NCBI GenBank assembly: GCA_015143295.1
Contig: CM026554.1
Coordinates: forward strand, 51,706,627 to 51,770,626
Length of the DNA: 64,000 bases
Direction of reading: 5' to 3'
DNA from: Tetracentron sinense
Taxonomy: Eukaryota > Streptophyta > Magnoliopsida > Trochodendrales > Trochodendraceae
The translations under genes and the position numbers were made by a program. Shown in pieces: positions 20,998-33,683 of this stretch. The notes below the pieces were generated by a model. It was not told the DNA's origin. It did not search any database and was given only the letters and a program-made list of their open reading frames with translations. How positions within the stretch are numbered: the first letter of the stretch is position 1; each line of letters begins with the position of its first letter.

Positions 20998-23900
20998 GGT
21001 AAACCTTGTGATATTTGTGGTGATTTCGGCTTTGTGGAGAATCTCTCAACTTGCTTCGAGTGCAATATAGCTTGTGAACATATGTACGACTACCCAACTA
21101 TATTTATTTGTGCTAGTTGTTTATTCCCATTATTTATGTAATAATATAACATCTGAATATTGTCTATCAACAGAAAATATAAGTAAATTTCATATTGTTG
21201 TCATCTTTTGGTATTATACTGTATTTCCAAGGCTTTGGAAATTGAGAGGGAGAGGAAGGCTTAGATCAGGAGGTCTGTAATACACTATTACTGGCTTTAC
21301 TGTTTTTACATGTGGCCTACATGCACCGGGTTTGCAACCTACAAATTGGTGGATCCCATCAGAGAGAGATTCCTAGTCCAAGAATAACCTACTAATCTCA
21401 CCATTTGATATATCACATTTATAGTCAGAATATGCGTGTCTCCACTAAAAAGTTGAGTACATGAAGGTCCATGATAAGTCTGGTTCGATGGCTTAGGGTC
21501 ATCCTTTCTATTTTTGAATGGTTGTGGCAGGACCCCCATTAGTGGGTTCCAATGCTCCTCTTCATGCACCTAAGTTGTACATTGATCCCGTTAAGTTAAC
21601 TGTGTATTATAATTTTGACCATTGTTTTGAAAAGTGAGTTCTTTCCCCGTATTTCCAGTTATTGCATGCAACCCACTCTCAAGGTTGTTCCAAAAGTGTG
21701 GTTTTGTGAAGCATGCCGATCGAACGAAGACACGGTTTCACCAGAATCAGGCACAGAGGAGCACCTTCTTAAGTCTTCAAGGATGGGGGTTCCTTGTGAA
21801 AAGCGAAGGGCTCTCGATACTGCCAAAATAAACTTACTTCCTGCTGAAGAAGCTATCATGCTGCCATCTGGAGCCTTAACAAAGGCATCCCCTTTACAGG
21901 GTGGTATGGGCTCACCAACTGTTCCATCAGACATCTTGCATCCTATTTCCAGGAGTCCCGTTGTGTCTCCAACTGCCCCTCCAAAGTCTTTTCTCAAGAA
22001 GAGGAATGCAAATCCCAGTTCTAGAGCCTCTGGACATTCAAAGTCTCTTACACTTGGCAAAGTGCTGACCAGATCTCTTACTCCACGACAACAAGCTATT
22101 CAAAACTCAAAATCATTGAAGGATGAGAAATCCCCGGTGCATTTTCCTTGTAAACGTTCATTGCCACAGACAAATGTGAGTTCTGTTGATGCTAAACTCC
22201 ATTCTCCATTGAAGCACATTGGAGGGACTGTACTAAAATCTGGTATAGATGGTGAGTCTTACGAGGGAGGGGAGTTGGGATTGGATAAGGCAGCAGATAC
22301 AGTTGACTCGTCTTTGAGTATGTCACCAACATTAAGCTCCTGTCTAGCCTATCTGTACTGTCATTAAAGTTTTATCTTATGCCTGCAACTGGTTTCTGTT
22401 GTGAGCTTGTTTCAGGAAAAGAGACTCCTGTAGTTCCTAGGAAGGAGTATGTTTGCAACGAAGATCCAATAGATGCTGTTATGTCTGGGAAAGAAGTTGA
22501 TACATCAAATACAAAGATGGAGCGTGCAGTATATAAACCAATGTGTGCATCTTCCCCACCCATGGAGTCTCCACCTATCATCATTTCAGGCAAGAGAAAT
22601 TATTGGGTCATTTATTAAGCTCACCTATTTGTTGCATATCTCTCTCTCTCTCCCCCCTGTTTGATGGAAGAATTTAAGGAAATTTAAATAAAGAAAAGCA
22701 TGTAGTAATGACTAATGAGTTTTTTCTTTTTCCATTCCTTGTGTTTTCTTGCTAACCAATGTTTTTCATGATATCTTGATGCTTTTACCATTTTGGTAAT
22801 CTGATGATATTGTCACACGATATTAAAATTTACTCCATTTAAGACTGTTGTTAGCAGTATCGTACTTTGGTTTCCAAGTTGCAACTAATACTAATAGAAT
22901 GTGTGTTTGTTTAGGTGGTACCTTTTGTACTGAAGCTAAACCGAATAATGTTGCTGTTCAAGAAAGGGATCTGCCAAGGGTTCTACCTGAATTTGAGAAT
23001 TACCTTCCAAATCCCCCTTCTATTAATGCTACTTGGAAGTGAGTAATCTATCCTTTCATGATGTGATATGCTCATCTATCTAAAGAATACTGAGAACGAG
23101 GTTCCAAAATTATTTTTCATAGTTACTTTTTTTTTTTTAGGGGGGGGGGGGGAGGGGAGGATGTAGAAACAATCTCACTCCAATTTTGACTAATGGTCCC
23201 AACTATATTTTCACTGTTTATTTTTTTTAATTTGGCATATATCTTTCATTTTGTTTTATTGGTCAATCATATTGATGTTCTCATTCTAGAGTTTGCTTTT
23301 AGCGTGGAAGCTTTAGGATATTACATCACATTAATGCCTTAAGCTTACGCAAATATCTAGTCATGTGGACTGGCCTGCTATGCCAATAACTTAATATTGT
23401 TTTTAAGTATCTATTTTAGTCACATCTTTTGTTGGTAATTTCTTTTATCTACATTAACCAAATTTTTGTTCAAACCAAATATTTAGCTAGTGACAAAGCT
23501 AAGTCTAAATATGCATACAAGGTAGTAATGGGATGTATATCATGTATTATAATACTTTATGAATGATAGATTCTTGGGCACCGAATAACATATTATTTGT
23601 GTGTGATATGGATATATATTCAAACTACAGAGGCAAACATTGTTTTGTGATGATAAAATATAGAAAATAAAGAGAAGAAAGAATACACAACCACAATACA
23701 TGACTACATGGTTCCTCATGTCAGTGACTACGTCCGTAGGCAATGACTATCCAATGGCTTCCACAATGTGAAGATTACACTTAAAAATGGTAACCACAAT
23801 CATCAACCCTCTGTTTGCATGAAGAATCTCCAAAATATAAGAACACGAATAGAATTCTAGACACTTTCCAACAATCTCCACCCTGGCTTGATTTCTATCT

Positions 23901-26900
23901 TCTGCACCACATTCCATTGGTGTCTAAATCAACATTTTTCCAAATTGATCAAGTTCAATAAAAGCTTCAACTTTTGAACAGGAACGTTGCAGCTGTCTTC
24001 AACTCTTAACACCTTTTGTAAACCTTGTAGGATCAACATATCTCAGACTTTGGGATTCCAGATTCTTCACCACTCCATTTGGTGCCAAATCAACCTTGTT
24101 GCAAGTTGATCAAGTTCAAGCAAAGCTTGAACTTTTGCCCAGGAAACGATGTATCCGTGTTCACCTCTAAAGTATTCTGCAAACCTTGTAGGATCAAGGT
24201 ATCTCGGATTTTGACTTTCCAGAATCGTATTCAACACTAGTCTCGCTCTTATACCACTTTCTTGTGCAGATATTATCACTAAGCTTTACCTAAACTTCTG
24301 GTACTTGTTATATCAGAGGTCTCACCAATTAGTTATGGTACTACTTTGTTGTGCGAAAACACGATCATAGGGTCGATGACACGATCATAGGGTCGATGAC
24401 GGCATGAAAGAAATAGAAGAATGAAAAAACAACCACCAGACAAGATTTATGTTGTACGTACCCAAGTGATTAAGTCCTTGGGAGAAAACAAGAGTAGAGT
24501 TTCCACTATGTGAAGATTGCAAATGTAGTAGGTACCCCTTCTAAAAACCTGGCCTAAAATCTCACAAGAATAGTTGCACTCGCACAAAGATAAAACAAGC
24601 ACAACACAAGATTTACGTGGTTCATAACCTAAGTGACCAAGTCCTCAAGAAAACAAGCGAAGAGTTAACCACCAAGTTCGGGATGGATTGGTGTGGTTCC
24701 TCTACGCCAAAGTAACAAAGATTATGATTGGGTTAATAATAGATATAGGATCTATGGGGCAATTACTTATAATGAATTTATAAATATAAGTATTTATTAC
24801 TTTCCACTATGGCACTATGTGAAGATTGCAAATATAATAGGTAACTCCTTCTATAATATTGGCCTAGAATCTCAAACCAATAGTCTCACTCATACAATAA
24901 CACTCCTGAAAGTAATATACTAAGATGCCACTCACTCACTGAGAGTACACTCCCCATGACAGCTGCTGAGATCACTCATAAAAGTCTACTCTTCCTCACC
25001 AAGAGCAGACTCTCCTCGAAAGCTTCTCAAATTCTCAGATACTCAGATTTAACATAAGACCAAATCCTTAACTTTTTATATAGTCAGTCAAATCTAATTT
25101 CCCCACTAACTAGGAATTCCTCATTATATTCCCACATGGAAACCCCAAAGCCAAAGGACACATGAACATAACCTGGGACATTATCCAACAGATATTAAGA
25201 AAGTGCATAGATTGGAGTTTGGAGAAGCTTGAGGGGATCTAGTGATGGATATGTTTTGCAGAATGAAGGGCTTGCCAGGCAATGGTGGATGGACAAGAAA
25301 TTCTGATGACACTTTTTTGGGAAACATATGTGATTTCTGATGCTGATTTTAGGCTACAGTTTGTGATCTTTTGTGTGAAATATGAAGAAAGAGTCTGGCT
25401 CCTTTGCTTGGCTTTTTGAAAAATGTATGATTGGAAATTTGGATTTGGTAGAGAATAGCTTTTAGTAATGGAAGTGCAATTATCTATTTTCATCTATCTT
25501 TGATGATTTTCCTGTGGTATTTTCCTTTCTATACCACTAGTTCATGATTTTCCTGTGGTGTTTTCTTTTCTATACCTAAGGCACTAGTTTGAATTTATCT
25601 TTCTAAATAATAAATTATGGACACATAGATGTGCGACCATTCCCCATTTCCAGAACAGCTTCACGAAGGCTGCTAGTTCCAAACTCGAGGTTTGTATTGA
25701 TTAGACTACCGTTTTTCTGCCATAGCCTTCATATGTGTGGGGCTTTTCTTTGTTATGTTCTAGTTGATTGTTATTTTCTTTTCTGTCCCTCTCTTTTTGG
25801 GCACAGGAGGAAATTGTAATGCGTGGGTGGATCCATCCTCATGCTGGTTAATGCCATCTTTCAAACAAAAAGAGCTACTGATACGTTCTCGATAAAGTCT
25901 TCAGAACCAAATTATCCATCATCCGTGATAGTGTGCTATGCTCATCTGTACATAAATTGATTAAGCTTGTGTATGTGTGTACGTAAATTACTTAAGTGTG
26001 TGTGTTTGTGGATTGTAGAAGAATCGCTTCTATACTGTATGGGTTTCTAACGTAAATAAATTTTTTTTTCCTCCTGCACATTCAAAAAACTAGCATGTCA
26101 TATAGGGTGATATTTTGAATTTCTATTCATTCACAATGGATTTTATTCAATAACCCAAAATAAGATACTGAAATCTTGGATATGTGTAGCTAAGATTACA
26201 TGCCTAATAATAGTAGTTTTCAATTTCTACAGGGGAAGCTTTGAGATTCTCAACACGGTTACCCCTAGCAAATTCTATGATGGATTTAAGTCTCATCCTC
26301 CGGGAGTAGTTTCTCGTAAAGCTTATGAGTTTTCAAAACAAATGCCTGGAGTGTTGCAGTTTAAACTGCAGCCTCGTTGCGATCTATGGGCAGAGCTATT
26401 TCAGACAGATTGTCCTGATGGGCATGATATTGCACTGTATTTTTTCCCTGGTGATTTCGAGAGGTTTGTTCTGGTACCTGATCGCTGGGCTTCATTCCCA
26501 AAAAATTTTAATCAGTGTTATTGTCATTTTCAAAATGCTTCTTTCATTGTAGGTCCAAACAGATGTATGATTGCCTTTTGGGGCTCATAGAGATGCATGA
26601 TTCGGTTCTGCGGAGTTGTTGCTTTGATGGTGTGGAGTTACTGATATTTTCATCTAAACATCTGCATGCGGATTCTCACAGTAAGCTCTCAAATTTCAAT
26701 GATATAAAGTCTTCTGTCTGCTCTTCTGTGGATTAAGTTTAGCTAATGACTGGAATTCTTATTTCTTTCTTGTTAGTGTTAAAAGATCTTGCATGACTCT
26801 GGGATCACTATCTTGGCCTCTATGTTTCACTTGGCAAAATTATTGGCAACATAACTATTATTGGGAAAAAAAAAGTTATCTAATGACTCTTTCCATTTTC

Positions 26901-28657
26901 TTTGGTTTCGAATAGAAGAATTCAAGGGGATAACAGTGCTTCAAGAACAAAGATGCAACAAAGCACAAAGTAAAAAAAAATATATAAGGGTTAAGGATAG
27001 GATTGTGCACCCTTTTCAAGGCAGGTTTTAGAGGTATCATATTTTCCCAGGGACTTACGTTGCTTGAATTTAATATTAAACAGGTGGGTAGGTCAACAAA
27101 GAAAAATAAAGCAGAATGAAAACATGAACTTACATTTTGCATACATGTGTATACATGTACACTTGCATCAGTTGCATGTGTGTGGTGTGGGTATTTACAT
27201 AAATATATACATGTGTGGCTTTGTGTGCTGACAAGTACCATGTATGAGTGTTTTCATGGTGGCAACCTAACGATGGTGTTTGTGAATTTTATAAAATGGT
27301 TTGAGCATGCAGTTGTACTTGTGGAAAGTGTTTCCTGTGTGAAAGGATACAGTGCGTTTACAGGCACTAGGACGACTTTCTTCTTCTTAAACTGCTTGGG
27401 GACATCACCATAGACTTTTAATCATTTAGTCATTTTAGTGGTGGTAGGCTGGTAGTCCATTCAATATTACAGAATGCAATTTCGAGATAATTATCAGGAC
27501 ATAAAATGGGAGTATTGTAACAACGTATGATGAGAAATAAAATCTCTCATACTGCACACCACCTTATTACAAAGTTCCCATATTGATATTGGGGAAACAG
27601 ATAATCTCCACGATGTCCCATTCATCAAAAAAACAAGTCCAGTCAAAAGGGAAAAATTGAATTCAAGTTGGAATGAGTTTTCCTATTAAAATCTTTCCCT
27701 CTTATAGATTGAAGTATTTAGCTGGGGGAAGCCAATGTATGATTTTGGTTTCCTTCTGATTGGTGTTAAAAATCTTGAAATTGTTCCTTCTTAGATGTGT
27801 TAAAAAAAAATTGTTTCTTCTTCAAGAACTTGAAATTGACTTGCCAATTGATGTATTTGTTTCTGTGTCCGACTTAGTGATATGGTTTGGAAACTTGATT
27901 GAGTGAGTAATGAAGAAAATATAGTTGCTCAATGACCATATTTTTTAATTTTTTTGGTTTTAACAAGGAATTTAGTGAGGATTGTATTTCCAATGAAAAG
28001 ATGAGTAAAATTGGGTAGGATTCCCTCATCTGAAGGCAAGTTTTCAAGGGCCATTGCTTTGAATTTGATCTTTAAGTAAGTAGCTTAACAAAGTGTAATC
28101 AGTAGGTAACACTTTGTAAGCTATTTAAGCATGCGTGTGTTTATTTACATACATAGACCAATGTATATGTATGTGAACTTGTGAAGCCATATCAGACTTC
28201 TCAAGGTAATGATGTGATGTTGGTGTTTATGTATTTTACGACAGGATTAAATATGCAATTCTACCTGTGGGGAATCTATCGTCGTCTAAAAGGCAATGAA
28301 GCCATTTACAAGGAACATGGGCTGTTTTCTTCATCTTTATCTTACGAAATGGGTAACAGAAGTACTTGGGGGGGAACTTGTAGTAGCGACCAAGCAGCTG
28401 AGCCTCCTGTCCGTGATGTAATTTCCCAAGTTCATACACACAGACCTAACGAAGGGGCAGGTGCACAGCATTTACAAGAGGTCAAAAGAGAACAGATCAA
28501 TGACCCTAGTGTACCTCCTGGGTTTTCTAAGAATGGTACAAGTGAGGCTGCTTGTGAAAGGACCTTGCGAAAGTCACCTGCGATGATGCCAACTGTTCTG
28601 AGATATTCGGATTCTCCACAGCATGTACTAGAGGTCAAAAGAGAACAGTTCAAATGA
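20998..28657 (+). CDS. PHD-finger protein with AIPP2-like SPOC domain (5' end unresolved)
   Basis: Exons 20998-21083, 21659-22317, 22416-22589, 22915-23038, 26233-26463, 26553-26680 and 28245-28657 join in phase to 605 codons including TGA. Residues 4 to about 48 form a C4HC3 PHD finger: CDICG, CFEC, CEH, YCM and VWFCEAC. A long Ser/Pro-rich linker with basic patches follows. Around residues 347-480 comes the SPOC-like domain of the AIPP2/PAIPP2 family: WKGSFEILN, GVLQFKLQPRCDLW, DIALYFFPGDFER, YDCLLGLIEMHDSVL, LNMQFYLWGIYRR. Arabidopsis relatives read histone H3 tails in BAH-PHD repressor complexes with CPL2; that role here is inference. The start methionine must lie in an upstream exon I could not identify. 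Intron 3 has a GC donor. Intron 4 (3.2 kb) holds transposon debris. The C-terminal stop looks frameshift-derived. Confidence 0.9.
22590..22591 (+). other. Non-canonical GC splice donor of intron 3
   Basis: Exon 3 ends ...ATTTCAG and is followed by GCAAGAGA. Only this junction keeps the frame into the next exon, starting GTGGTACC at 22915 after TTTAG. The surrounding AG|GCAAG matches the strong consensus of GC-AG introns. Confidence 0.8.
23039..26232. other. PHD gene intron 4 with inverted copia-type LTR debris
   Basis: The intron runs from GTGAGTAATC (a 5' splice site at 23039) to TTTCTACAG. Between about 23600 and 25200 are minus-strand copia-type phrases: ACAATCTCCACCCTGGC near 23873, and ACAAGATTTACGTGGTTC followed by ACCTAAGTGACCAAGTCC near 24608. 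A partly repeated block (TGAAGATTGCAAAT, then TAGGTA and CCTTCT) occurs near 24510 and 24820. No intact domain is visible. The G-run at 23143-23160 is simple sequence. Confidence 0.55.
24361..24400. repeat. Exact 20-bp tandem duplication
   Basis: ACGATCATAGGGTCGATGAC occurs twice back to back inside the transposon debris of intron 4. Confidence 0.95.
26681..28244. other. PHD gene intron 6
   Basis: It runs from the donor GTAAGCTC to the acceptor TTTACGACAG. It contains CA/TG-rich simple sequence near 27140-27230 and no recognisable exon or element. Confidence 0.6.
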
Positions 28658-29185
28658 CCTTGATGTTCCTCCCTTGCAAAATCACTTGTGAAGATGCCTA
28701 CTGTTCTGAGCAATTCGGACATTTCTCCTGGTTTCTTCTAGACTTTTTAGCTGAAAGAAATGAATGGTTCATCTGACGCCACAAATAAATCAGGAAAAAC
28801 TATTGAGGTTGACGGGAAAGACCTCAACTCCTCAATAAAAAGGAGAATAGAAGCTTTGAATCTGCTTCAGGCTGGATATCTCGATCGTTGTATTTGCAGC
28901 CTCAGTATCCTATTAAAGCTTCAGATTCACTGGAAGTACCATTGAAATTTCATCAGGTAGCGCAAATCAGGTTATTCATTTATAGGTTTAGAGGGTATGT
29001 TCCTTTCAAATCACTTTCTATGTTTGATACTTGAACAGACTCCGTCAGCATGACCCCTTTTGAACACTGGTTATATATTTGGAATTAGAGATTTATCTGC
29101 TACCTCTGATGCTCATCTGTGTTAAATATGTAATTTGATATGGTGGCATATGGTGAAATTTGATAATAAGTAGAAGCAAAACATT
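28658..29185 (+). other. Downstream of PHD stop: former coding sequence plus 3' UTR
   Basis: From 28658 to about 28720 the DNA still resembles the preceding coding repeat (AAGATGCC(T/A)ACTGTTCTGAG matches exon 7). It appears to be coding sequence put out of frame. A frame at 28760-28945 (NGSSDATNKSGKTIEVDGKD) could be the former C-terminus, but I cannot confirm it. Confidence 0.5.
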
Positions 29186-29460
29186 TCTTTACTATTATAA
29201 TGGGAGAGGCAGGCTACGCCTGAATTTTCCGAAATTCCTAAACAACCCTTGTATAAAACAAAACTTTAATTTAATGTTTTACTTTCATTCCCAAACTACC
29301 CTCATCTATCTATTTAAAGAATGGAATCACGGTCAATCGCGATTGAACTCGGGGAGAGTTCATTCACACCTGTGGGTGACACGTGTCCCTTTTAATTCCT
29401 ATTAACTGTGGTTAACTCCTTCCCCTTGGTCTCACATGCATCGCACGTGCCACCCGCTAG
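29186..29460. mobile_element. Short non-autonomous Helitron (candidate)
   Basis: The left end reads TCTTTACTATTATAATGGGA, like plant Helitron 5' ends. The right end reads CATGCATCGCACGTGCC, a few bases, then CTAG followed by T, with the GC-rich self-complementary stretch typical just before Helitron 3' ends. No terminal inverted repeats or target duplication, as expected. The base left of TC is T rather than the preferred A. Confidence 0.6.
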
Positions 29461-31510
29461 TATTAATAAATTGAATTTACGCGGACATTGCTGTGGAGGC
29501 CGATGGTTGATGTTAGGGTGATAATTTGTACCTAAATCTTTCCAAATTCTTTTTTTTTATATATAAAAGAAACATAATGTCGTCAGTCAATCTTAAATTA
29601 TTCATTCTTAGTAATAATTCTGTGGAATAGTACTAGTAAGGGTATCGTTCCTCTGAGGATTGCGCTGATTTTGTTACCTTTTATACAGATTAATTTTAAA
29701 TTAATAATTGAGATAATTGATTTTTGTTTGATTAACCTAAAACAATAAATTAAACTAATTAAGAATTCTAATTTAATTATCAACTACTGATTTTAAATTA
29801 TTTGAAGAGAAAATCTAGGGTTTTCAAATCCACCACTAACTTTATAACCAATCCTTGTTCTGAATTTATTTCAACCTCTTAAATTGCAAACATTCCAGTT
29901 AGAGTGACAGCATGTCCCCTCTCAACTGATCAAGAAAAGTTTAAGAGATTATATTCTAAGCATATCGTATCTTCGGTTAGCACGAATGATATACACTAAT
30001 CTACGGTTGTGTAATCACTCGTCTTCTCTTATCATAAAATATCTTTGAATTTAATTTCTCGATATGCTAAAACCATTACATAAAACCTATGTTTAAATTT
30101 TAACGAAAATTAACACAAGCGATTTTAATTCCAATTTCTTAAAACCTAAGACAAAGTTGAGAATTCCATTGAAATCAAATTTAATTCAAATAAATCCTGA
30201 TTGTTAAAACAACTCTCTCATTATGCAATCAATGTTTTACAACTAAAAAATTAAAAATAAAAACAAAATAGAACGACACATTTATTTGGTTAGGGTTTCA
30301 GCGAAACCCTAGAATGGAAATTAGTTCATCGCGAGGGAGGAATCCATCATCTTCATAGACAAAGCTGATGCATTCTTCATCATGGTTTCCTTGATCTACA
30401 AAGCTTCCCATTTTTCTGATTCAAAATCTCTACAAAAAACCTCTCCTTTTATAAAGAAAAAAAAGAAAGATAGAGTCCTTATACAATAAAGACTTCTAAT
30501 TTGATTACAACTCATTTTTCTCTTTTTCCTACGAATTTGGGTCTTAAAGAATAGTCAAATTGGGCCCAAAAGGTAAAATTCTCGCAACTTTAAAATCTCC
30601 AAACGCAGGGAGAGCGATCGATCGCCCCCCTCTGGGCGATCGATCACCCAGGGTAAACTTTGCCTCTTTGCTTTGGGTTTTTCTTTTTTCTTCTACACTT
30701 CTTTTCCTGAGATCCTTCTAAACCTTCAAATGCTTTTAAAACCTTCAATTTTAAGCTCTTTTTCACGCTTGAACCTGAAACAATGATAAACAATCAAGTA
30801 GCATAAAAATACTTAAAAGATCACTCGAAAGGATTAACAAGTTAAGTTTGAGGTGCTTATATGTATAACATTTAGCACCGATTACATAACACACTATCAC
30901 ACGCACATATACCCTTATAGCACAAACTACAGCTATAAGAGTACAAAAGGAGACCTAACCCACCAATTTGGGACTTAAAAAGTTTTCTTATCCTAAGAAC
31001 AGTTCCAAATTTATTCAAGATAGGGTTGGTTTTTTGGACCTGTGCGTCAAATTCCTTTTTTACACCCGTTTAAAAATTATTAGGTTTTGCCCTTTATAGG
31101 CTTAGGGCTTTCTTTTTTGTTTTGTTTTGTTTTTTTTTTTTTTTTTTTTTTGCTCTTGAATAGGTCTAGGTCCTAGGTCTAAGGGTTTTGCTAGTAAAAT
31201 ATAATTACAGGAGAAAAACTTTGTAATGAGGGAGACTTGCAATATTATGGAGAATCTCATATTTCCTAGCCCTGTGCAATACCCATGGGATTCAGGATCC
31301 ACCGTTCAATGGGTCCTGCCCAGGAGACCTCCTTGTCAAAATTGACCGAGTAGCTGGCGGCGCAGTCAAAATTGACCCAGTAGCTGGAATTTGGAAGAAA
31401 GTAAAGGTTCAAAATGCTCTTATGCGCCAGATAATTTTATAAAGCTAGTCCTTTCCCATAAGCTCAAATTTTCTGGAATTTAGAAGAAAGTAAAGGTTCA
31501 ATATGCTCTT
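29461..31510. other. Unclassified AT-rich repeat region
   Basis: 29500-30880 has the texture of retroelement non-coding DNA; the phrase TATCTTCGGTTAGCACGAAT recalls repeats seen in many dicots, but I cannot classify it. At 30611-30651 GATCGATCGCCC and GGGCGATCGATC form a short palindrome. 31102-31150 contains a long T run. No gene is visible. Confidence 0.4.
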
Positions 31511-31819
31511 ATGTAGGGCTACCCTCGAGCCAGGCTAGCCCGATGGCTCGTTTGAGCCAACCTCAAAGTGGATATTTCATACTTGAAAATGAATTAAGCC
31601 AAGCTTTTATTTGAGCTTGAATGTTTAAACAAGTCATGCGACTTGGTTTAGCTTGAGTTCTACTCGGCTCAAAATATTATATTATATATATATATATATG
31701 CATTTTTAACTTTCTTTATTATATATTATAATAATTTTTAAGTTTCACAAGAATTTTTTGTGGAAACCACGAGAATTAGCCATGTACCCCATGTGCAGGG
31801 GCATTTTAATAAGTTAAAC

Positions 31820-31823
<4 letters not shown>

Positions 31824-31862
<39 letters not shown>
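31824..31862. repeat. (AT)n microsatellite
   Basis: About 19 uninterrupted AT units. Confidence 0.98.
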
Positions 31863-31863
<1 letters not shown>

Positions 31864-32210
31864 TCCGACTATAAATTAGTGTAAGGTATATGCACTATAC
31901 TCTTGCTACAATTTACTACTTGTGGACAGCGCACGTGAGAAGGAGGAAGGAGAGACCGAGAGAGATTGGGAAGAGGTAGTGAAGGCATTTCGAAAAAAAA
32001 ATTAAGGAATATTTTGGATATAGAAACTTAAGGGACATTTTGGATAAAAAAATATTTGTGAGAGATGTTGTTTATTAAAATATGAGGTGTTGGGACATTT
32101 TAAGTACCAAAAAGCTTTAGAGACATTTTGGGTATAACAAAGAAAGGGGGCAGGCGTGGCCTTATCGAAACATTCTTCTTTTGAAACATTTTGCTAAGAG
32201 AGTGAGAAGT

Positions 32211-32724
32211 CCGGTTACGACACTGAGTTCGTCATGTGTCCCTTTTAACACTAATTAACTGTGATTAAGATTCACCCACCTCTAGGTTTCACCCACTTAT
32301 CCTTGGTTTTTAGAAAAAAAAAATTAACTTTAGGAGTTAGTGAATCTTAACCAAGGTTTAAAAGATTAATATTTTTTTCTAAAAACCAAGAATAATTGGG
32401 TGAATCCCAGGGGTCGGTGAATCTTAACAACAGTTGAAGTCCCGTTATGCCCTTGAGGTTGCCATGTGTCTCTTTTGGCACCCCTTAACTGTGGTTAGGA
32501 TTCATCTACTAAAAGAGTTCACCCACATATCCTTGGTTTTTAGAAAAAAATATTAATTTTTTTAAACTCTAGTTAAAATTCATTAATTCCTAGGGTAAAA
32601 AAAATTTCATACTTTTTTTCTAAAATCTAATGATAAGTGGGTGAACCTTAGGGGTGAGTGAATCTTAACCACAGTTAAAGATTGTTAAAAGGGACACATG
32701 ACGACCTTAGTGGCGTAATCGTAG
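32211..32724. mobile_element. Two adjacent foldback units of the G-box MITE family
   Basis: CCGGTTACGAC at the left and GGCGTAATCG at the right bracket arms with CATGTGTCCCTTTTAACA-type, AACTGTGATTAAGATTCACC-type and complementary sequences around AT-rich centres. They are relatives of the units at 12501-13146, but here the CACGTG core has decayed to CATGTG. Confidence 0.7.
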
Positions 32725-32900
32725 AAAATTTTAAGCCTAACTGATTAGATGACTGATGGGTAGTATGAGAATTAAGCAAACATTCAATTAAGTTAAGTGT
32801 ATGTCTTATAATGATTTTGATAAGGGTAGTTTGGAAATTTTGTATAATTTGATCTATGTTTATAAGGGCTTATTGTGTATAAGATAAAGGGAAATGATTA

Positions 32901-33038
32901 TGAGACTGCGATAGGGCCGAGATCGTGCACGGATGCACGGAATTTTAGGTGAGGCCTACCATGTGAATGTGGACCCCACCTGAAATCCCGTGCATCCGTG
33001 CATGGTCTCAGTGGTCTCGGCCCTTTTTCGTGGTCTCA
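32901..33038. mobile_element. Small GC-rich foldback MITE (138 bp)
   Basis: TGAGACTGCGATAGGGCCGA at the left pairs with the complement of the right end (TCGGCCCTTTTTCGTGGTCTCA, one gap). The inner arms GTGCACGGATGCACGG and CCGTGCATCCGTGCA also pair. The single strand would form a strong hairpin. No target duplication is obvious. Confidence 0.75.
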
Positions 33039-33683
33039 ATAGCAAAATTTTAAGATAAAAAGGTGAATTTCAAGTCTTGTAATAGATTAGATGAGTAAGG
33101 GGTAGCATGAAAATTAAGTAAACATTCAATTCAATTAAGTGTTTTGTCTTATATAATGATTATGATAAGAGTAGTTTGGTAATTTTGTAAAATTTATCTA
33201 CGTTTTCGAAGACTCATTGTGTATAAGATTAAAAAAATAAATAATAAGATGAGATAAGAGCAATGTGTGGTTTTGATTCAATCATCATTTTGAACAACAC
33301 GGGGCATCCTCTTTATATTAGTAATGATTGCAATAATTTTTAATTAATAAGTTTATGATAATAATAACAAATGAGTTAAGAAGTTAGATTAGAAGCTCTG
33401 ATCTAACTAATTATTTTTTGGACCGAAGCATCGTTTCCAAATCTTGTTTTTGTATACGAATGTATTAGTTTTTTTTTTTTAATAGTTTATTGTATTATAA
33501 TTTATTAATAAATATTTTTATTAAAATCATATAAAATTAAATAAAATATCCCCTTGAATCAAAGCTTGAGCCAACCTAATCTCGGCATGGCTTGAATAAG
33601 TTCAAGCTCGAATTGAGCTCGATCAAACTTGTTCAAGCTAACCTCAAGCCTAAAATTCGAGCTCGAATCAAGCACAAGCTAAC

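Larger units (their letters stand above)
31511..33683. repeat. Possible long foldback element with CGAGC-rich ends, carrying other inserts
   Basis: GGGCTACCCTCGAGCCAGGC at 31507 and neighbouring GGCTCG words face TCGAGCTCGAATCAAGC-type words near 33600-33675 in opposite sense. Between them lie an (AT)n run and two other MITE groups. The ends are imperfect and no target duplication was found, so the boundary is tentative. Confidence 0.35.

Noticed and set aside
21659-22060. 133-residue frame on - opposite the PHD gene
   Set aside because: Antisense shadow of exon 2 of the PHD gene.
25631-25819. Possible extra PHD exon in intron 4
   Set aside because: Exons 4 and 5 already join in phase inside WKGSFE; inserting this frame would break the SPOC-like domain.
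27147-27413. 88-residue frame in PHD intron 6
   Set aside because: Arises from TG/CA-rich simple sequence, with no splice sites that keep the PHD frame.
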